A stretch of DNA of 64,000 nucleotides from Craterostigma plantagineum (GCA_027422505.1 JAPQWV010000308.1:248001-312000), one strand, 5' to 3'. Counted from the first letter of the stretch, positions 35,300 to 46,075 are shown. Numbers and translations are program-made. The notes: generated by a model from the sequence alone, not told the origin.

Positions 35300-36177
35300 T
35301 GGTCATTGACTTTTCTGGGATTTGAATTGATGAGTTATTTAATGTGGTTTTTTTTTGTTTAATTATTTATCGTTGGTATTGTTGTTATTATTATTATTTT
35401 TTTTATCGTGTTGGGTTTTCTTGGTTATGGATCTTATTTGTTTATTAAATTAGTGTAATGTTATTGAGGTTGCTATGCTATTTTATTGATCTATGGGCAT
35501 ATTACATATTTGATCCCATTTATGTTCTAATTAATGTCATGCACCTCCACTCAAGGATTGAGATTTAAATAAAATCAAAGAAACCAATTTTCTTGCAATT
35601 CAGCAAGGTTTCGAACTTTTTTTATTACGGTCCCGAGGTATCCCACACAACCTGGCTAATCTCCACACACTCTAGAGGTGGGACAAATCCCTAGGGCCAA
35701 ATGAATACGTCACAAACCTACCCGACAACGATAGTCATGGTCGTTAGACTCATGGGACTTTAAGGGAAATAGAGGTGGGTTTTGCTCTTATTGATATAAC
35801 TAGTTTGCTCTAGGGTCTTAAATTAATTGGGATTTTGCTCTAAAATCAATTTTGAGAGTGGGTTATTTTATAACTACTTTTTCTAAGCGAGGTGAGACTT
35901 AGGCTTTGATATACTTGAAATTGGGGAGTGGGTTTTATACACGATGATATGGAAATGGGAATTGGAATAATTTGGGATCATATTTGGGTTGATTGTCATC
36001 TTAATCAATTTATTTTCTTAAGAAAGTTATGGGATTAATTATGCTTTCGGGCCTAAGCATTGAAACTATAATTAAGATTGTAACTTATTTTGTTCTATAT
36101 TACATTTTGGGCTTCTTATTCTTTGATTAATCCTTTTATCAGCATTAAGCCATATGTCAGAACTTAGAAGCAGCGTT
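35300..36177. other. Syntaxin 3' UTR and intergenic
   Basis: No coding region. The segment at 35.5-35.75 kb is less AT-rich and looks like an old repeat, but its class could not be determined. Confidence 0.3.
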
Positions 36178-37190
36178 GTAGTAATAAATAGCTTATTCTT
36201 GGGCTCATTTCTCAGTTACCAAAGGTTTGGACGATATGGGCTTACTCGAGTTGGCTAAATTCAATTTGAAAGTTATTATTTTTCTAATAAAATAATGAAA
36301 TAAGAAAGGAAACGACCTAAAAAAAATAAAATAAAACATCTGATAGAACAGTGAATGCACTATGCAGTAGTGTTGTCCTTCTCTCAGCCATCAATCTAAG
36401 CAAAATCCTAATGACGTGTGTTTTATTTTTTTAATTTAATCTAACTTTTCCAACTTTTTGCTTTTAATTCTAACTATCATTGGTTCTAAATAAAAGCTAA
36501 TTCCCCAACATTTGACTAGATATTATAATGAATCTATTAAAGGCGGAAAGGAAATTAAATTACTACTTTACATCACTCTTTTCCAGCAGCATATGCTGCT
36601 AACTTAATTTAGATAGATTTAAATATAAACTTTCATGAGCTCATAAAATTAGGTCCGAAATCATGCCAACATTAGAAATATATATATATATAATTTTATT
36701 TCCACGCATTAACCTTTTACCACTCTATCCTATTACCAATACCATCCTTTTTATCAAGAATTGAGAAGAAACATTTGATTAACTACAATATGATACGATA
36801 ATAACTTAAAAGAGTGATCAAGACAAAAAAGCATAAATAAAAAAAATGAAGGGCGGGCGTAATTTGTTGCGCTTCGCAATTTAAGTTGTTATTGCGCTAA
36901 AGGTGAAGATGGAACTTTCCTAATCTCCAAATTAGAACAAAATAAATTAAATATTCAAATAAGTCGTAAATAAATTAAACAAACTGGGCATGCAATATAT
37001 AATATATTATGTTTATATATAGAGAACAGTAACGACTTAGTTTAGTTGTCACAAACAAGAAAATACGCAAGTTCCTTCGCTAACCTTATATTAATACTTG
37101 CGTTCCTACGTGTGGAAGAATATAATAATAACGAAGTGATTTTATTGCACACTTTTACGTTGATTGGAATTCCACTACACATCTATCGCA

Positions 37191-37198
37191 TATAAATA
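37191..37198 (+). promoter_or_regulatory. TATA box of ALMT copy 1
   Basis: TATAAATA about 160 bp before the ATG, conserved in copy 2 at 48720-48727. It lies downstream of two in-frame ATGs (37164 and about 37206 is within 15 bp of it), which are therefore unlikely to be in the mRNA. Confidence 0.5.
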
Positions 37199-37358
37199 TT
37201 GGAATATGAGAACCCTCCATTACATCGATCACTCTCATTTGTCTCTCGCGCACCAAACCTCTTGCTATTTAAAAAAATTTAACATAAATAGAACTCTCAT
37301 ATACTACGGAAAAAGAGTATACTTAACAGTTTTATATATCATCCTTTCTCCAAAGAAA

Positions 37359-40300
37359 ATGACGAGCCTTATAACATCCTTTCCAAAGAAATTCAAGCAG
37401 ACAAAGATCTATCAAGCTATAGAGGTTATGAAGAAAAATGGAAGAGATGATCCAAGGAGAATTACACACTCCATTAAAGTTGGCTTAGCTCTTACTTTGG
37501 TCTCATCTTTGTACTACTTTAAACCTCTCTACGATGGCTTTGGACAAGCTGGGATGTGGGCCGTTCTTACAGTCATCGTCGTCTTCGAATTCACCGTTGG
37601 TAAATCACACACAAAGCCTTAAACTTATGCGTATTTGCGAAAAAAACCTTTAACAATTTCGTATGTTCAAATTAGGTGGAACTTTGTCGAAAGGGTTAAA
37701 TAGAGGCTTAGCAACATTTCTAGGTGGTGCATTGGGTCTCGGAGCTGCTTACTTGGCTTCTCAATATGGAAAGATTGGGAGACCTATTGTTCTTGGCATT
37801 TTTGTGCTAATTTTAGGTACAATATGAATAAGAATTAATTCAAATTTTTCATGTACTAACTAATAATCGTATGTCTTAATTCATATTGCAGCTTCTGTGT
37901 CTACATTTACGAGATTTATTCCGAGTGTGAAGAGAAGATATGACTATGGAGTAGTTATATTCATATTGACATTCAGTTTGGTGGTTGTCTCGGGTTATCG
38001 GGTCGACGAAATATTGGAATTGGCCCATCAAAGGCTTTGGACTATTTTGTTGGGTGGCTCGACTTGCATGGTGATATCCGTTTTCGTTTGCCCCGTTTGG
38101 GCGGGTCGAGATTTGGGTAATCTTGTCTCTGCTAATCTACAAAACCTTGGTGATTTCTTACAAGGTAAGAAAATTAAACGAAAGTGTAATACACTCATTA
38201 ACACACTCATACGAACTATGTGTTATTCGCATATCAATCTGTGATAAAGCGTTAATAAAAAACTATATTTGATTTTTTGACAGGCTTTGGAAGTGAGTTC
38301 TTCTCTAGCAGTATTTGTGGCGATAGTACGATTTCTTCCGAGGAGGGTAATAAGGGAAAGTCGTGGCTCAAGTCCTACAAAAGCGTACTTAACTCGACAG
38401 AAGAAAACCTGGTAATTAATTGTGCGATACTGATTTATGTCTTGATTAAGTTAAAAAAATATACTATTACATTAATGAACTAATTTATTGTTGGGAATGG
38501 TGGTGGGCCCCGCGGTGGTCAGTGGGCCCCGCAGCGGAACAGGTCTCGGTTTGGCTCGGTATGACGATCGGGAGAAGTGGGACCCACGGGGTAAATTTGG
38601 TGGGGCCCGCACAGTAACTACCACGGTAAAAATAAAATTACCGTAAGGTAAGAAAGAACACCAGTATTTTAACGTGGAAAACCCTCTGTTAACAAAGAGG
38701 GAAAAACCACGGCCGAGTCGGCAAAATCTTCACTATAGTAAAAATTACAACCCTCGAATTTTTACTATCTCACTTTTACCACTCGTGTTTACCTCACACC
38801 TCTCTGTGGATGTGGAACCCTATCAGTTTCTACCTGAACTGATAATCTCACAATCACTCGAACTACTTCTCTCTATATGTTAAAACTCGAATGAGCTTGT
38901 GATGATAATAACTGAAGAATCCTCAGCCTATTTATAGATGTCTTCAGCTCTTCTGGACCGCTCAAAACGGGTGGCCAGGAATGCGCCGCGTCGCCCTTCA
39001 ATATCAGCCGTTCATTATTTTATTATATATATATAAAATAATATTATAATATAATATTAATAATATTATATTATTTTTTTCAGCTTTGGTGGGCGGCAGC
39101 CTTGCAAGGCTGGATGTCAACAATTCTCCCCCTCCAGCCTCATTAATTATTTTACGGGGAAGATTTCCTACCGCCTCAGCGATAGCCCATGCCGGCTTGC
39201 CCGGCGCAGAACTCAGTCTTCTCCTTGGGAATCACCTTCGTTAGAATGTCCGCAACATTCTTGTCCGTGTGGATCTTCTGCAGCTTGAACGCTTTCTCCT
39301 CAATAGCTAGTCTGAGCCAATGATAACGAACGTCGATGTGTTTCGTCCTCGAGTGATACATAGTATTCTTGCTCAAGTCCAAAGCACTTTGACTATCGCA
39401 AAATATTATGTACTCCTCCTGCTGAATGCCCAACTCCTGAAGGAATCTCTTCAACCAGAGCATCTCCTTGCCAGCTTCCGTTGCTGCAACATACTCCGCT
39501 TCAGTAGTTGATAAAGAAACACATTTCTGTAACCTCGACTGCCATGAGATAGCTCCCCCTGAGAACGTAAATATGTATCCCGACGTTGACTTTCTGCTGT
39601 CGAGATCACCGGCCATATCAGCATCCGTATAGCCTGTAAGAAAACATTTACCACTTCCAAATGTTAGGCATAATTTGGAAGTTCCTCTCAGGTACCTCAA
39701 GATCCACTTCACTGCTTCCCAATGTGACTTCCCGGGATTCGATAGAAATCGACTCACGATGCCAACTGCGTGAGCGATATCTGGCCTCGTACACACCATG
39801 GCATACATTAAACTTCCGACCGCCGATGAATATGGAACATCTGGGACATCTTCTCCCTCTTCGCTTGTTGATGAACCGAGTTTCTTTCGCAACTGAAAGT
39901 GCGCGGCAAGCGGCGTGCTAACTGGCTTAGCATCCTTCATATTGAACCTCTCTAGAACTCGTTCAATATAGCGCTCCTGGGATAACCACAATTTCCCAGT
40001 TTTTCGATCTCGGGTAATCTCCATTCCGAGAATCCGCTTTGCCGAACCCAAATCCTTCATGTCAAACGTCTTTGACAAATCTTTCTTTAACCTGCTAATC
40101 ATCTCTGCATCTTGTCCGACAATTAGCATATCATCAACATACAGGAGAAGAACGATAAATTTACCGTTAGAGTATCTTCGGACGTAAACACATGGATCTG
40201 CATCTGTTCTCTTGAACCCCTGATGCACCATGAAAGAATCAAATTTCTTGTACCACTGCCGTGGAGCTTGTTTCAGACCGTACAAGCTTTTCCTTAGCCG

Positions 40301-43300
40301 GCAGACCATGTCCTCTTTACCTCTAACCTCGAACCCTTCGGGTTGTTCCATATATATCTCCTCATCAAGATCACCATGCAGGAATGCGGTCTTCACGTCG
40401 AGTTGCTCCAAGTGAAGATCCATGGTAGCAGCTAGTCCCAGTATGACTCTGATTGAACTCATCTTCACGACAGGTGAAAATATCTCGTCAAAGTCGATCC
40501 CCTTCCTCTGAGTGAAACCTTTGACCACTAATCGAGCCTTGTATCTGACCAGCTTGCCATCATCCTTCTTCAATTTGTACACCCATTTGTTCTTGAGTGT
40601 CTTCTTTCCTTTCGGCAATCGAACTAACTCGTACGTATCATTCTTCTTCAGAGAATCCATCTCCTCTTGCATGGCCTTTGTCCAACAATCTTTGTCCCTA
40701 CAAGATTGTACTTCCTGGAAGCTCTCTGGCTCCCCCTCGTCAGTAATCAAAATATAATCAGAACTCGGATACCTCGTAGATGGTTGGCGTTCCCTAGTTG
40801 ACCTTCTCAGATGAGGTTCAACTGCTTCTTGCACGTCTGAAGGCTCCCCCTGCTCAGTACCTTCAGTGTGTTCATCTACGACGGGTTCATCATCTCCAAT
40901 GGCTGGCTCTTCTGGTTCAGGTTCTGATTGTTGCATTCCTTCCTCCGTGGCACCATTATATGGAATGCTAACTGGTGTATAATCGTCTGCACCGCCACCT
41001 GTGGATTTCGTCACATCCACATCTGAGTCGCCCATGATCTCATGCTCATGGAATACTACGTCGCGACTTCGAACAGTCTTCTTCTTCTTTGGATCCCAAA
41101 GTCTGTAGCCGAACTCCTCGTCTCCGTACCCAACAAAGATGCAAGGATTTGATTTATCATCAAGCTTCGATCTTTGCTCCTTGGGCACATGCATGAACGC
41201 CTTGCAGCCAAACACTCTCAAATGGGAATATGAGATGTCTCTACCGGTCCACACCTTCTCTGGTACATCGAAATCCAACGCCGATGAAGGTAGTCGGTTG
41301 ATAAGATAGACTGCAGTGTTGACAGCTTCCCCCCAAAATGACTTAGACAGATTAGCCATCTTGAGCATCGCTCGGACTCTCTCCATAATTGTCCGATTCA
41401 TTCTCTCAGCGACACCATTTTGCTGAGGAGTACCGGGAACTGTCTTTTCATGCCTAATGCCATGCTTCGTGGAATAATCTCTGAACTCCCGAGAGATGTA
41501 TTCACCACCATTATCTGTGCGTAGACACTTTAGCGGCATTCCCGTTTCTCTTTCCACCATCGCATGGAACTTCTTAAAATAATAGAACACCTGGTCCTTC
41601 GTTCGCAACAGATATACCCAGGTCTTGCGAGACGCATCATCAATGAAGGTCAGAAAATATTTACTACCTCCCAGAGATTCGACTTCCATGGGTCCGCATA
41701 CGTCAGAGTGTACCAACTCCAACTTCTTCATTCGCCTGGTTGAGTTCTTCGCGAATGAAACTCTATGTTGCTTCCCAAATAAACAATAATCGCAGGGGTT
41801 CAGCGCTTTCTCCTTGGCTACTGGTATGAGGGACTTTTTAGCCAAGACATTCAACCCCTTCTCTCCTACGTGCGCCAGCCGTCTGTGCCACAAATTTGGA
41901 GAAGCATCATCTTCAACTGCATTAAGTTGGTTAGCACATATCGTTGCGTGCATCTTGTAGAGCGAGCAGCATAGCTTTCCTCTCGCTACCACCAACGATC
42001 CTTTGGTGAGTTTCCAGTTGCTATTCGCCATCTCGTTATAGTATCCTTCATTGTCCAGCACTTTCACAGAAATCAGGTTGAGACGCAGGTCTGGAATGTG
42101 TCGCACATCTTTCAGCCGTAATGTGCACCCTACGCTCGTCTGGATACAGATATCACCGATCCCCACTATTTTAGAAACACTTTGGTTACCCATCTTGGTA
42201 GTGCCAAAGTTTCCCGCCTTATATGTGGAGAAGTATTCACGCCTTGGAACACAATGGTAGGAGGCACCAGAGTCCACTACCCATTCGGTGCTTGCATCCG
42301 CAACATGACAGCAGTCTGCTTCATTCACCAGAGTAACCTCTCCAGCATCGTTGGAGGCGATTGCAGACGTGTTCTTGTCATCGTCTTGTTTCTGTTTTTC
42401 TTTGAGAAGTCTACAGTTTCTTTGTAAGTGGCCAATTTTACCACAATGGTAGCACTTCCTCATCTCCCCGGACTTGGATCTATCTTTCGACTTGTTGTAT
42501 CCTTTTGGTCCTCTACTCTTGCTCCGGCCCCTATTCTCCGTGACAAGGGCCTGATTTCCCGTACTGGTACTGGCAGCATCCTTCCGTCGCAGCTCTTCAT
42601 TGTAGAGTCTGTTTTTCACCATCTCCATCGTGACTTTACCGCTTGGTGCCGAGTTGGTGAGCGATACTACCAACGTATCCCAGCTATCAGGTAGAGAACC
42701 CAGTAGTAGACAAGCTTGTAGCTCATCATCAAGGACTAGACCGGCACTTGTGAGTTGAGTTACCAGCCCTTCAAAGTCGTTCAAATGTTCAGCAACTGAT
42801 CGTCCCTCGTTCAGCTTCACATTCATGAGTTTCCGCATCATGAATACCTTGCTCAGCGCATTTGTCACCTCGTACATACCCTCCAATTTCGTCCAGAGTT
42901 TGTAGGGGTCTGTCTCATTTCGGACGTGGTTGTAGAGGCTAATGTCCACCCATTGGCGGATCACAGCTAGCGTCTTTCTTTGCAATTTCTTCCATAGGTC
43001 GGCATTCCCGCCTTCGGGCATCTTGCCTCCATTTTCGATTGGATCATGGAGGTCCTTGCAATAAAGGTAATCCTCCATCCTTGATTTCCATATGGAGTAA
43101 TTCGTTACTGTCAGTTTGATCATTCCTCCGTCGTTTTCCATGGCCGTCAAAATCTACCAGCAACCTACTAGTATCTTTTCTGATGTGGAAGATCAGTCAA
43201 AGCTGCAACCACAGAGCATACTCAGAATACTATCAGGCTCTGATACCACTTGTTGGGAATGGTGGTGGGCCCCGCGGTGGTCAGTGGGCCCCGCAGCGGA

Positions 43301-44598
43301 ACAGGTCTCGGTTTGGCTCGGTATGACGATCGGGAGAAGTGGGACCCACGGGGTAAATTTGGTGGGGCCCGCACAGTAACTACCACGGTAAAAATAAAAT
43401 TACCGTAAGGTAAGAAAGAACACCAGTATTTTAACGTGGAAAACCCTCTGTTAACAAAGAGGGAAAAACCACGGCCGAGTCGGCAAAATCTTCACTATAG
43501 TAAAAATTACAACCCTCGAATTTTTACTATCTCACTTTTACCACTCGTGTTTACCTCACACCTCTCTGTGGATGTGGAACCCTATCAGTTTCTACCTGAA
43601 CTGATAATCTCACAATCACTCGAACTACTTCTCTCTATATGTTAAAACTCGAATGAGCTTGTGATGATAATAACTGAAGAATCCTCAGCCTATTTATAGA
43701 TGTCTTCAGCTCTTCTGGACCGCTCAAAACGGGTGGCCAGGAATGCGCCGCGTCGCCCTTCAATATCAGCCGTTCATTATTTTATTATATATATATAAAA
43801 TAATATTATAATATAATATTAATAATATTATATTATTTTTTTCAGCTTTGGTGGGCGGCAGCCTTGCAAGGCTGGATGTCAACATTTATTACATATTTGT
43901 TTCGTCAGGCCAATTTAGCTTGGTGGGAGCCTGCCCACGGTCGCTTTCGATATCACCATCCATGGAAATCATATCTTAATATCGGAAATATTACAAGGGA
44001 ATGTGCTTGCCACGTTGAAGTACTTGTTAAATGCATGACGAACTCAAAGTCCAAGGTTGTACTTAATTATATAATTTAATATGATCAAACATAAATCATG
44101 TCGTAAATAATAGGCATCCATTGATTTGATTTAGTACAGGCACAATCAGAACTACAACAGAAGCTCCATCCTCTATGCAAGAAGCTGACCGAAGAATTGG
44201 GAAAAACCCTAAAAGAAATATCAAATTCAATCAAGAATATGTGTTCTCCATCTCCTTCATCCGCCGTACACTTGGAAAATTCCAAAGAAGTAGCTAAGAA
44301 ACTCGAGAAGCTTCTAGAAAGTTCTTCGCTCGCTGAATTTAATCTCCAAGAGATTGCCCAGCTTCTTACAGTAGCTTCGGTGCTAATAGACATCGTTAAG
44401 TGCATCGAAAAGATGTCATTGTCTGCCCAAGAACTCTCGGAGAAAGCACGTTTTGAAAATCCTAAAATCGCGACGAATGAATCAAAGCAGAATCAATTGG
44501 TTCTTCGCCGTGGAACTGTGAAGCTCGTCGATGATGTCAGCGATCATGTCGTTATCGATATTCGACCAATGCCTCAAGAAGGAGTTGAGAGGAGTTAA
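37359..44598 (+). CDS. Aluminium-activated malate transporter (ALMT), copy 1, with a retrotransposon in intron 4
   Basis: Six exons: 37359-37599, 37676-37816, 37892-38164, 38284-38411, 43909-44055 and 44140-44598, joining without a stop to 462 residues. ALMTs are plant anion channels for malate and other anions in root exudation, guard cells and vacuoles. The N-terminal half holds the membrane segments (for example [13 protein letters not shown] and [19 protein letters not shown]). The family signature WEPAHGRF is at about 267-274, and the C-terminal half is a cytosolic helical domain. It resembles clade 1 plasma-membrane members, though transport is not proven. Intron 4 is 5.5 kb because it contains a full antisense copia element. 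Its donor reads GTAATT, weaker than the GTAAGT of copy 2. The coding frame itself is intact, so the gene is functional only if intron 4 is spliced. Confidence 0.9.
38489..39122 (-). repeat. 3' LTR of the copia element
   Basis: 634 bp. Element transcription runs right to left, so this is the downstream LTR. It carries a TATA box (TATAAATA, complement at 38929-38936). An AT-rich block on the plus strand, followed by TTTTTTTCAG about 45 bp from the right end of this LTR, forms a strong potential splice acceptor in ALMT-sense direction. Confidence 0.95.
39123..39135 (-). other. Polypurine tract of the copia element
   Basis: GGAGGGGGAGAAT on the minus strand directly abuts the 3' LTR, the place where plus-strand DNA synthesis is primed. 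Confidence 0.9.
39176..43150 (-). CDS. Copia gag-pol polyprotein, intact
   Basis: A single frame of 1,324 residues, close to the usual length for this lineage. In order: Gag (1-230) with a UBN2-type capsid region; CCHC zinc knuckle [14 protein letters not shown] (233-246); aspartic protease with DSG (293-295); integrase with its HHCC finger, then the DDE core with WRITTEN motifs such as TDNGGEY and [12 protein letters not shown]; reverse transcriptase with YVDDMLIV; and RNase H with DADMAGD. Integrase precedes RT, which defines Ty1/copia. There is no frameshift or internal stop. The start lies 100 bp inside the 5' LTR edge. Similarity is highest to the Tnt1 group as I recall it. It would form virus-like particles in the cytoplasm and insert cDNA in the nucleus. 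No envelope gene is present. Confidence 0.96.
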   Translation of the reverse strand: MTAMENDGGMIKLTVTNYSIWKSRMEDYLYCKDLHDPIENGGKMPEGGNADLWKKLQRKTLAVIRQWVDISLYNHVRNETDPYKLWTKLEGMYEVTNALSKVFMMRKLMNVKLNEGRSVAEHLNDFEGLVTQLTSAGLVLDDELQACLLLGSLPDSWDTLVVSLTNSAPSGKVTMEMVKNRLYNEELRRKDAASTSTGNQALVTENRGRSKSRGPKGYNKSKDRSKSGEMRKCYHCGKIGHLQRNCRLLKEKQKQDDDKNTSAIASNDAGEVTLVNEADCCHVADASTEWVVDSGASYHCVPRREYFSTYKAGNFGTTKMGNQSVSKIVGIGDICIQTSVGCTLRLKDVRHIPDLRLNLISVKVLDNEGYYNEMANSNWKLTKGSLVVARGKLCCSLYKMHATICANQLNAVEDDASPNLWHRRLAHVGEKGLNVLAKKSLIPVAKEKALNPCDYCLFGKQHRVSFAKNSTRRMKKLELVHSDVCGPMEVESLGGSKYFLTFIDDASRKTWVYLLRTKDQVFYYFKKFHAMVERETGMPLKCLRTDNGGEYISREFRDYSTKHGIRHEKTVPGTPQQNGVAERMNRTIMERVRAMLKMANLSKSFWGEAVNTAVYLINRLPSSALDFDVPEKVWTGRDISYSHLRVFGCKAFMHVPKEQRSKLDDKSNPCIFVGYGDEEFGYRLWDPKKKKTVRSRDVVFHEHEIMGDSDVDVTKSTGGGADDYTPVSIPYNGATEEGMQQSEPEPEEPAIGDDEPVVDEHTEGTEQGEPSDVQEAVEPHLRRSTRERQPSTRYPSSDYILITDEGEPESFQEVQSCRDKDCWTKAMQEEMDSLKKNDTYELVRLPKGKKTLKNKWVYKLKKDDGKLVRYKARLVVKGFTQRKGIDFDEIFSPVVKMSSIRVILGLAATMDLHLEQLDVKTAFLHGDLDEEIYMEQPEGFEVRGKEDMVCRLRKSLYGLKQAPRQWYKKFDSFMVHQGFKRTDADPCVYVRRYSNGKFIVLLLYVDDMLIVGQDAEMISRLKKDLSKTFDMKDLGSAKRILGMEITRDRKTGKLWLSQERYIERVLERFNMKDAKPVSTPLAAHFQLRKKLGSSTSEEGEDVPDVPYSSAVGSLMYAMVCTRPDIAHAVGIVSRFLSNPGKSHWEAVKWILRYLRGTSKLCLTFGSGKCFLTGYTDADMAGDLDSRKSTSGYIFTFSGGAISWQSRLQKCVSLSTTEAEYVAATEAGKEMLWLKRFLQELGIQQEEYIIFCDSQSALDLSKNTMYHSRTKHIDVRYHWLRLAIEEKAFKLQKIHTDKNVADILTKVIPKEKTEFCAGQAGMGYR
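43237..43248 (-). other. tRNA-Met primer-binding site of the copia element
   Basis: TGGTATCAGAGC on the minus strand, two bases inside the 5' LTR, complementary to the 3' end of initiator tRNA-Met. Confidence 0.93.
43251..43884 (-). repeat. 5' LTR of the copia element
   Basis: 634 bp, upstream LTR for the element. TATAAATA (complement at 43691-43698) is the likely promoter, firing away from ALMT exon 5 and antisense to exons 1-4. Like its partner it has TTTTTTTCAG in ALMT-sense direction. Confidence 0.95.
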
Positions 44599-44825
44599 TA
44601 TGGTTATATGTTTTGTGTGCGACTATATATTTATATTATTGTATTTAGAAACCTTATTATAAGGTTAAGAAAATAACCCACTTAATATGTGGTAGTAATT
44701 GGTCAAGGGCGAGATTCGTCATCGATTGGTCATGATATTGAAATTATTTGTAATCATATTGGGTTTAGAAATGATTTGTAATATTATTTTATCAGATAAA
44801 TGGATATTTGAATGGTTGTTACAAA

Positions 44826-45093
44826 AACTGCTTTTAAGAAAATTTCTGACTTTTTCTGACTTAAGCATTTCAGCATGTGTTGATGTGTATAGAGGATTAG
44901 ACAATTTCTGACTTTTTTCAGTAATGACAGCACACTTTCCTGACGTTTTTCAGTCATGAGTGGACAGATTTCTGACATTTTCTATGTCATGTTTGGACAG
45001 ATTCTGACATCCGAGGTTTTAAATAATAAAAGACAGCTCATCTGACCTGTCAGTTGGGTTTAATAAAATGTTTCATGTCATATGTAATTTTGG
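44826..45093. repeat. Spacer between ALMT units, TTTCTGAC-rich
   Basis: The first part is outside the duplicated unit and repeats the words TTTCTGAC and CAGTCATG/GTCATG several times within 180 bp. It has no coding capacity. It probably belongs to the composite repeat block that fills the interval up to 47.58 kb. Confidence 0.4.
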
Positions 45094-45900
45094 GTACTGC
45101 AACCGTGGCTGCATTGGTACACTTTAAACAAAACGATAGGTACCCCTACAAAGATATTTAAGGTACGGTGTCCCTTATATATATGATACGTCATACTAGG
45201 GTTAGTATTTTTCGGGGTCGATCGAATTACGTTTTCATCTCGAACCACCGTAGACCAATAATATATATTATTAAATACGTTTCAGATCAAATTCGGTGCA
45301 TTACGCCCCGCACGCATGAAGTAAATCTTAGAATACCATGATTCATTATAGTATAAGGATACACGCAAGAACATCTACAACATAATTTGAATAATGTGGT
45401 GAGTGCTACATCTGCGAATTCGGTGCATTAGGCTTTCACATTTTTTTTTTCATTCCGATATTGTTAGGTATTGTCAAAATCACGCACGACACCGCGATTC
45501 GATTAGGAATGTATTTTTTTTCGATCGTATAACAAATGGTACGATATGCTTTCATAATTTGGTACTGTATATGTGCAATTATAGATACGATAAACCTGCA
45601 CGTTATGGTACTATATAGGTAAATGTTAAGGTACCTTCTGTAAATCACAAAGTACCTTACTGTACAACAGATAAGGTACTTCATGTGCGATATATAAGGT
45701 ACGGTATATATTTACGTATTGGTACGGTTAACCTGCACTTAGGGTACGCTATATGGAAGCGATATGGTACGGTAATATGAAAGACAAGGTACTCTATATC
45801 TTCTGTTTATGGTACGCCATATATCAACATAATGGTACTCTGTACGTAAAGGATAATATACGGTCCTACAATAACATATGGTACTGCATAAATTACGGAC
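45094..45900. repeat. GTAC-punctuated 23-bp periodic array
   Basis: A first run has GTAC (last ATAC) starting at 45094, 45117, 45140, 45163 and 45186, all exactly 23 bp apart. After an unpunctuated gap, a second run has 16 words starting at 45539, 45562, 45585, 45608, 45631, 45652, 45676, 45699, 45722, 45744, 45767, 45789, 45812, 45835, 45858 and 45881. Two of these read ATAC. Intervals are 21-24, ten of fifteen being 23. The base before the word is nearly always G (GGTAC). The 18-19 nt between words do not resemble each other, so this is not an ordinary minisatellite. Confidence 0.8.
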
Positions 45901-46075
45901 AGTCATAGAACACCACAACACAGCACACACTTGGCAATAATCGTCCATGCACAAAAGAAAAACCAACATAAACAACCAAGGGTCTCCAAACAGTCACATC
46001 CCCAACCCAAAATAAGTTAACCTAAGTAGACAACACAGTCTCCAAAGAGTCTAAAAGCATATCCAAGAAACTTAC

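Larger units (their letters stand above)
38489..43884 (-). mobile_element. Complete Ty1/copia retrotransposon (Tnt1/Tork-like), 5,396 bp
   Basis: Two 634-bp LTRs (38489-39122 and 43251-43884), target duplication TTTAT (38484-38488 and 43885-43889), primer-binding site and polypurine tract, and one open gag-pol frame on the minus strand. The LTRs begin TGTTG and end CAACA on both strands. By eye the LTRs are identical along their length, so the insertion is very young. It sits antisense in intron 4 of ALMT copy 1, and the matching intron of copy 2 shows the empty site. All parts needed for autonomous transposition are present. Confidence 0.97.
36178..44825 (+). repeat. Tandem duplication unit 1 (ALMT gene plus 1.2 kb upstream)
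   Basis: Sequence from about 36178 to 44825, without the 5,396-bp retroelement, aligns with about 47585-50980 in direct orientation. The match covers the promoter, all exons, the introns and about 230 bp of 3' flank. Small indels separate the two copies. The interval between the units is filled with punctuated repeats. Confidence 0.85.

Noticed and set aside
37164..37358. N-terminal extension of ALMT copy 1
   Set aside because: The earlier ATGs lie upstream of or at the conserved TATA box, and the frame is not open at the equivalent place in copy 2.
44826..45010. Possible third ALMT fragment between the two copies
   Set aside because: Homology to copy 2 ends near 44825. The following TTTCTGAC-rich sequence has no ALMT similarity.
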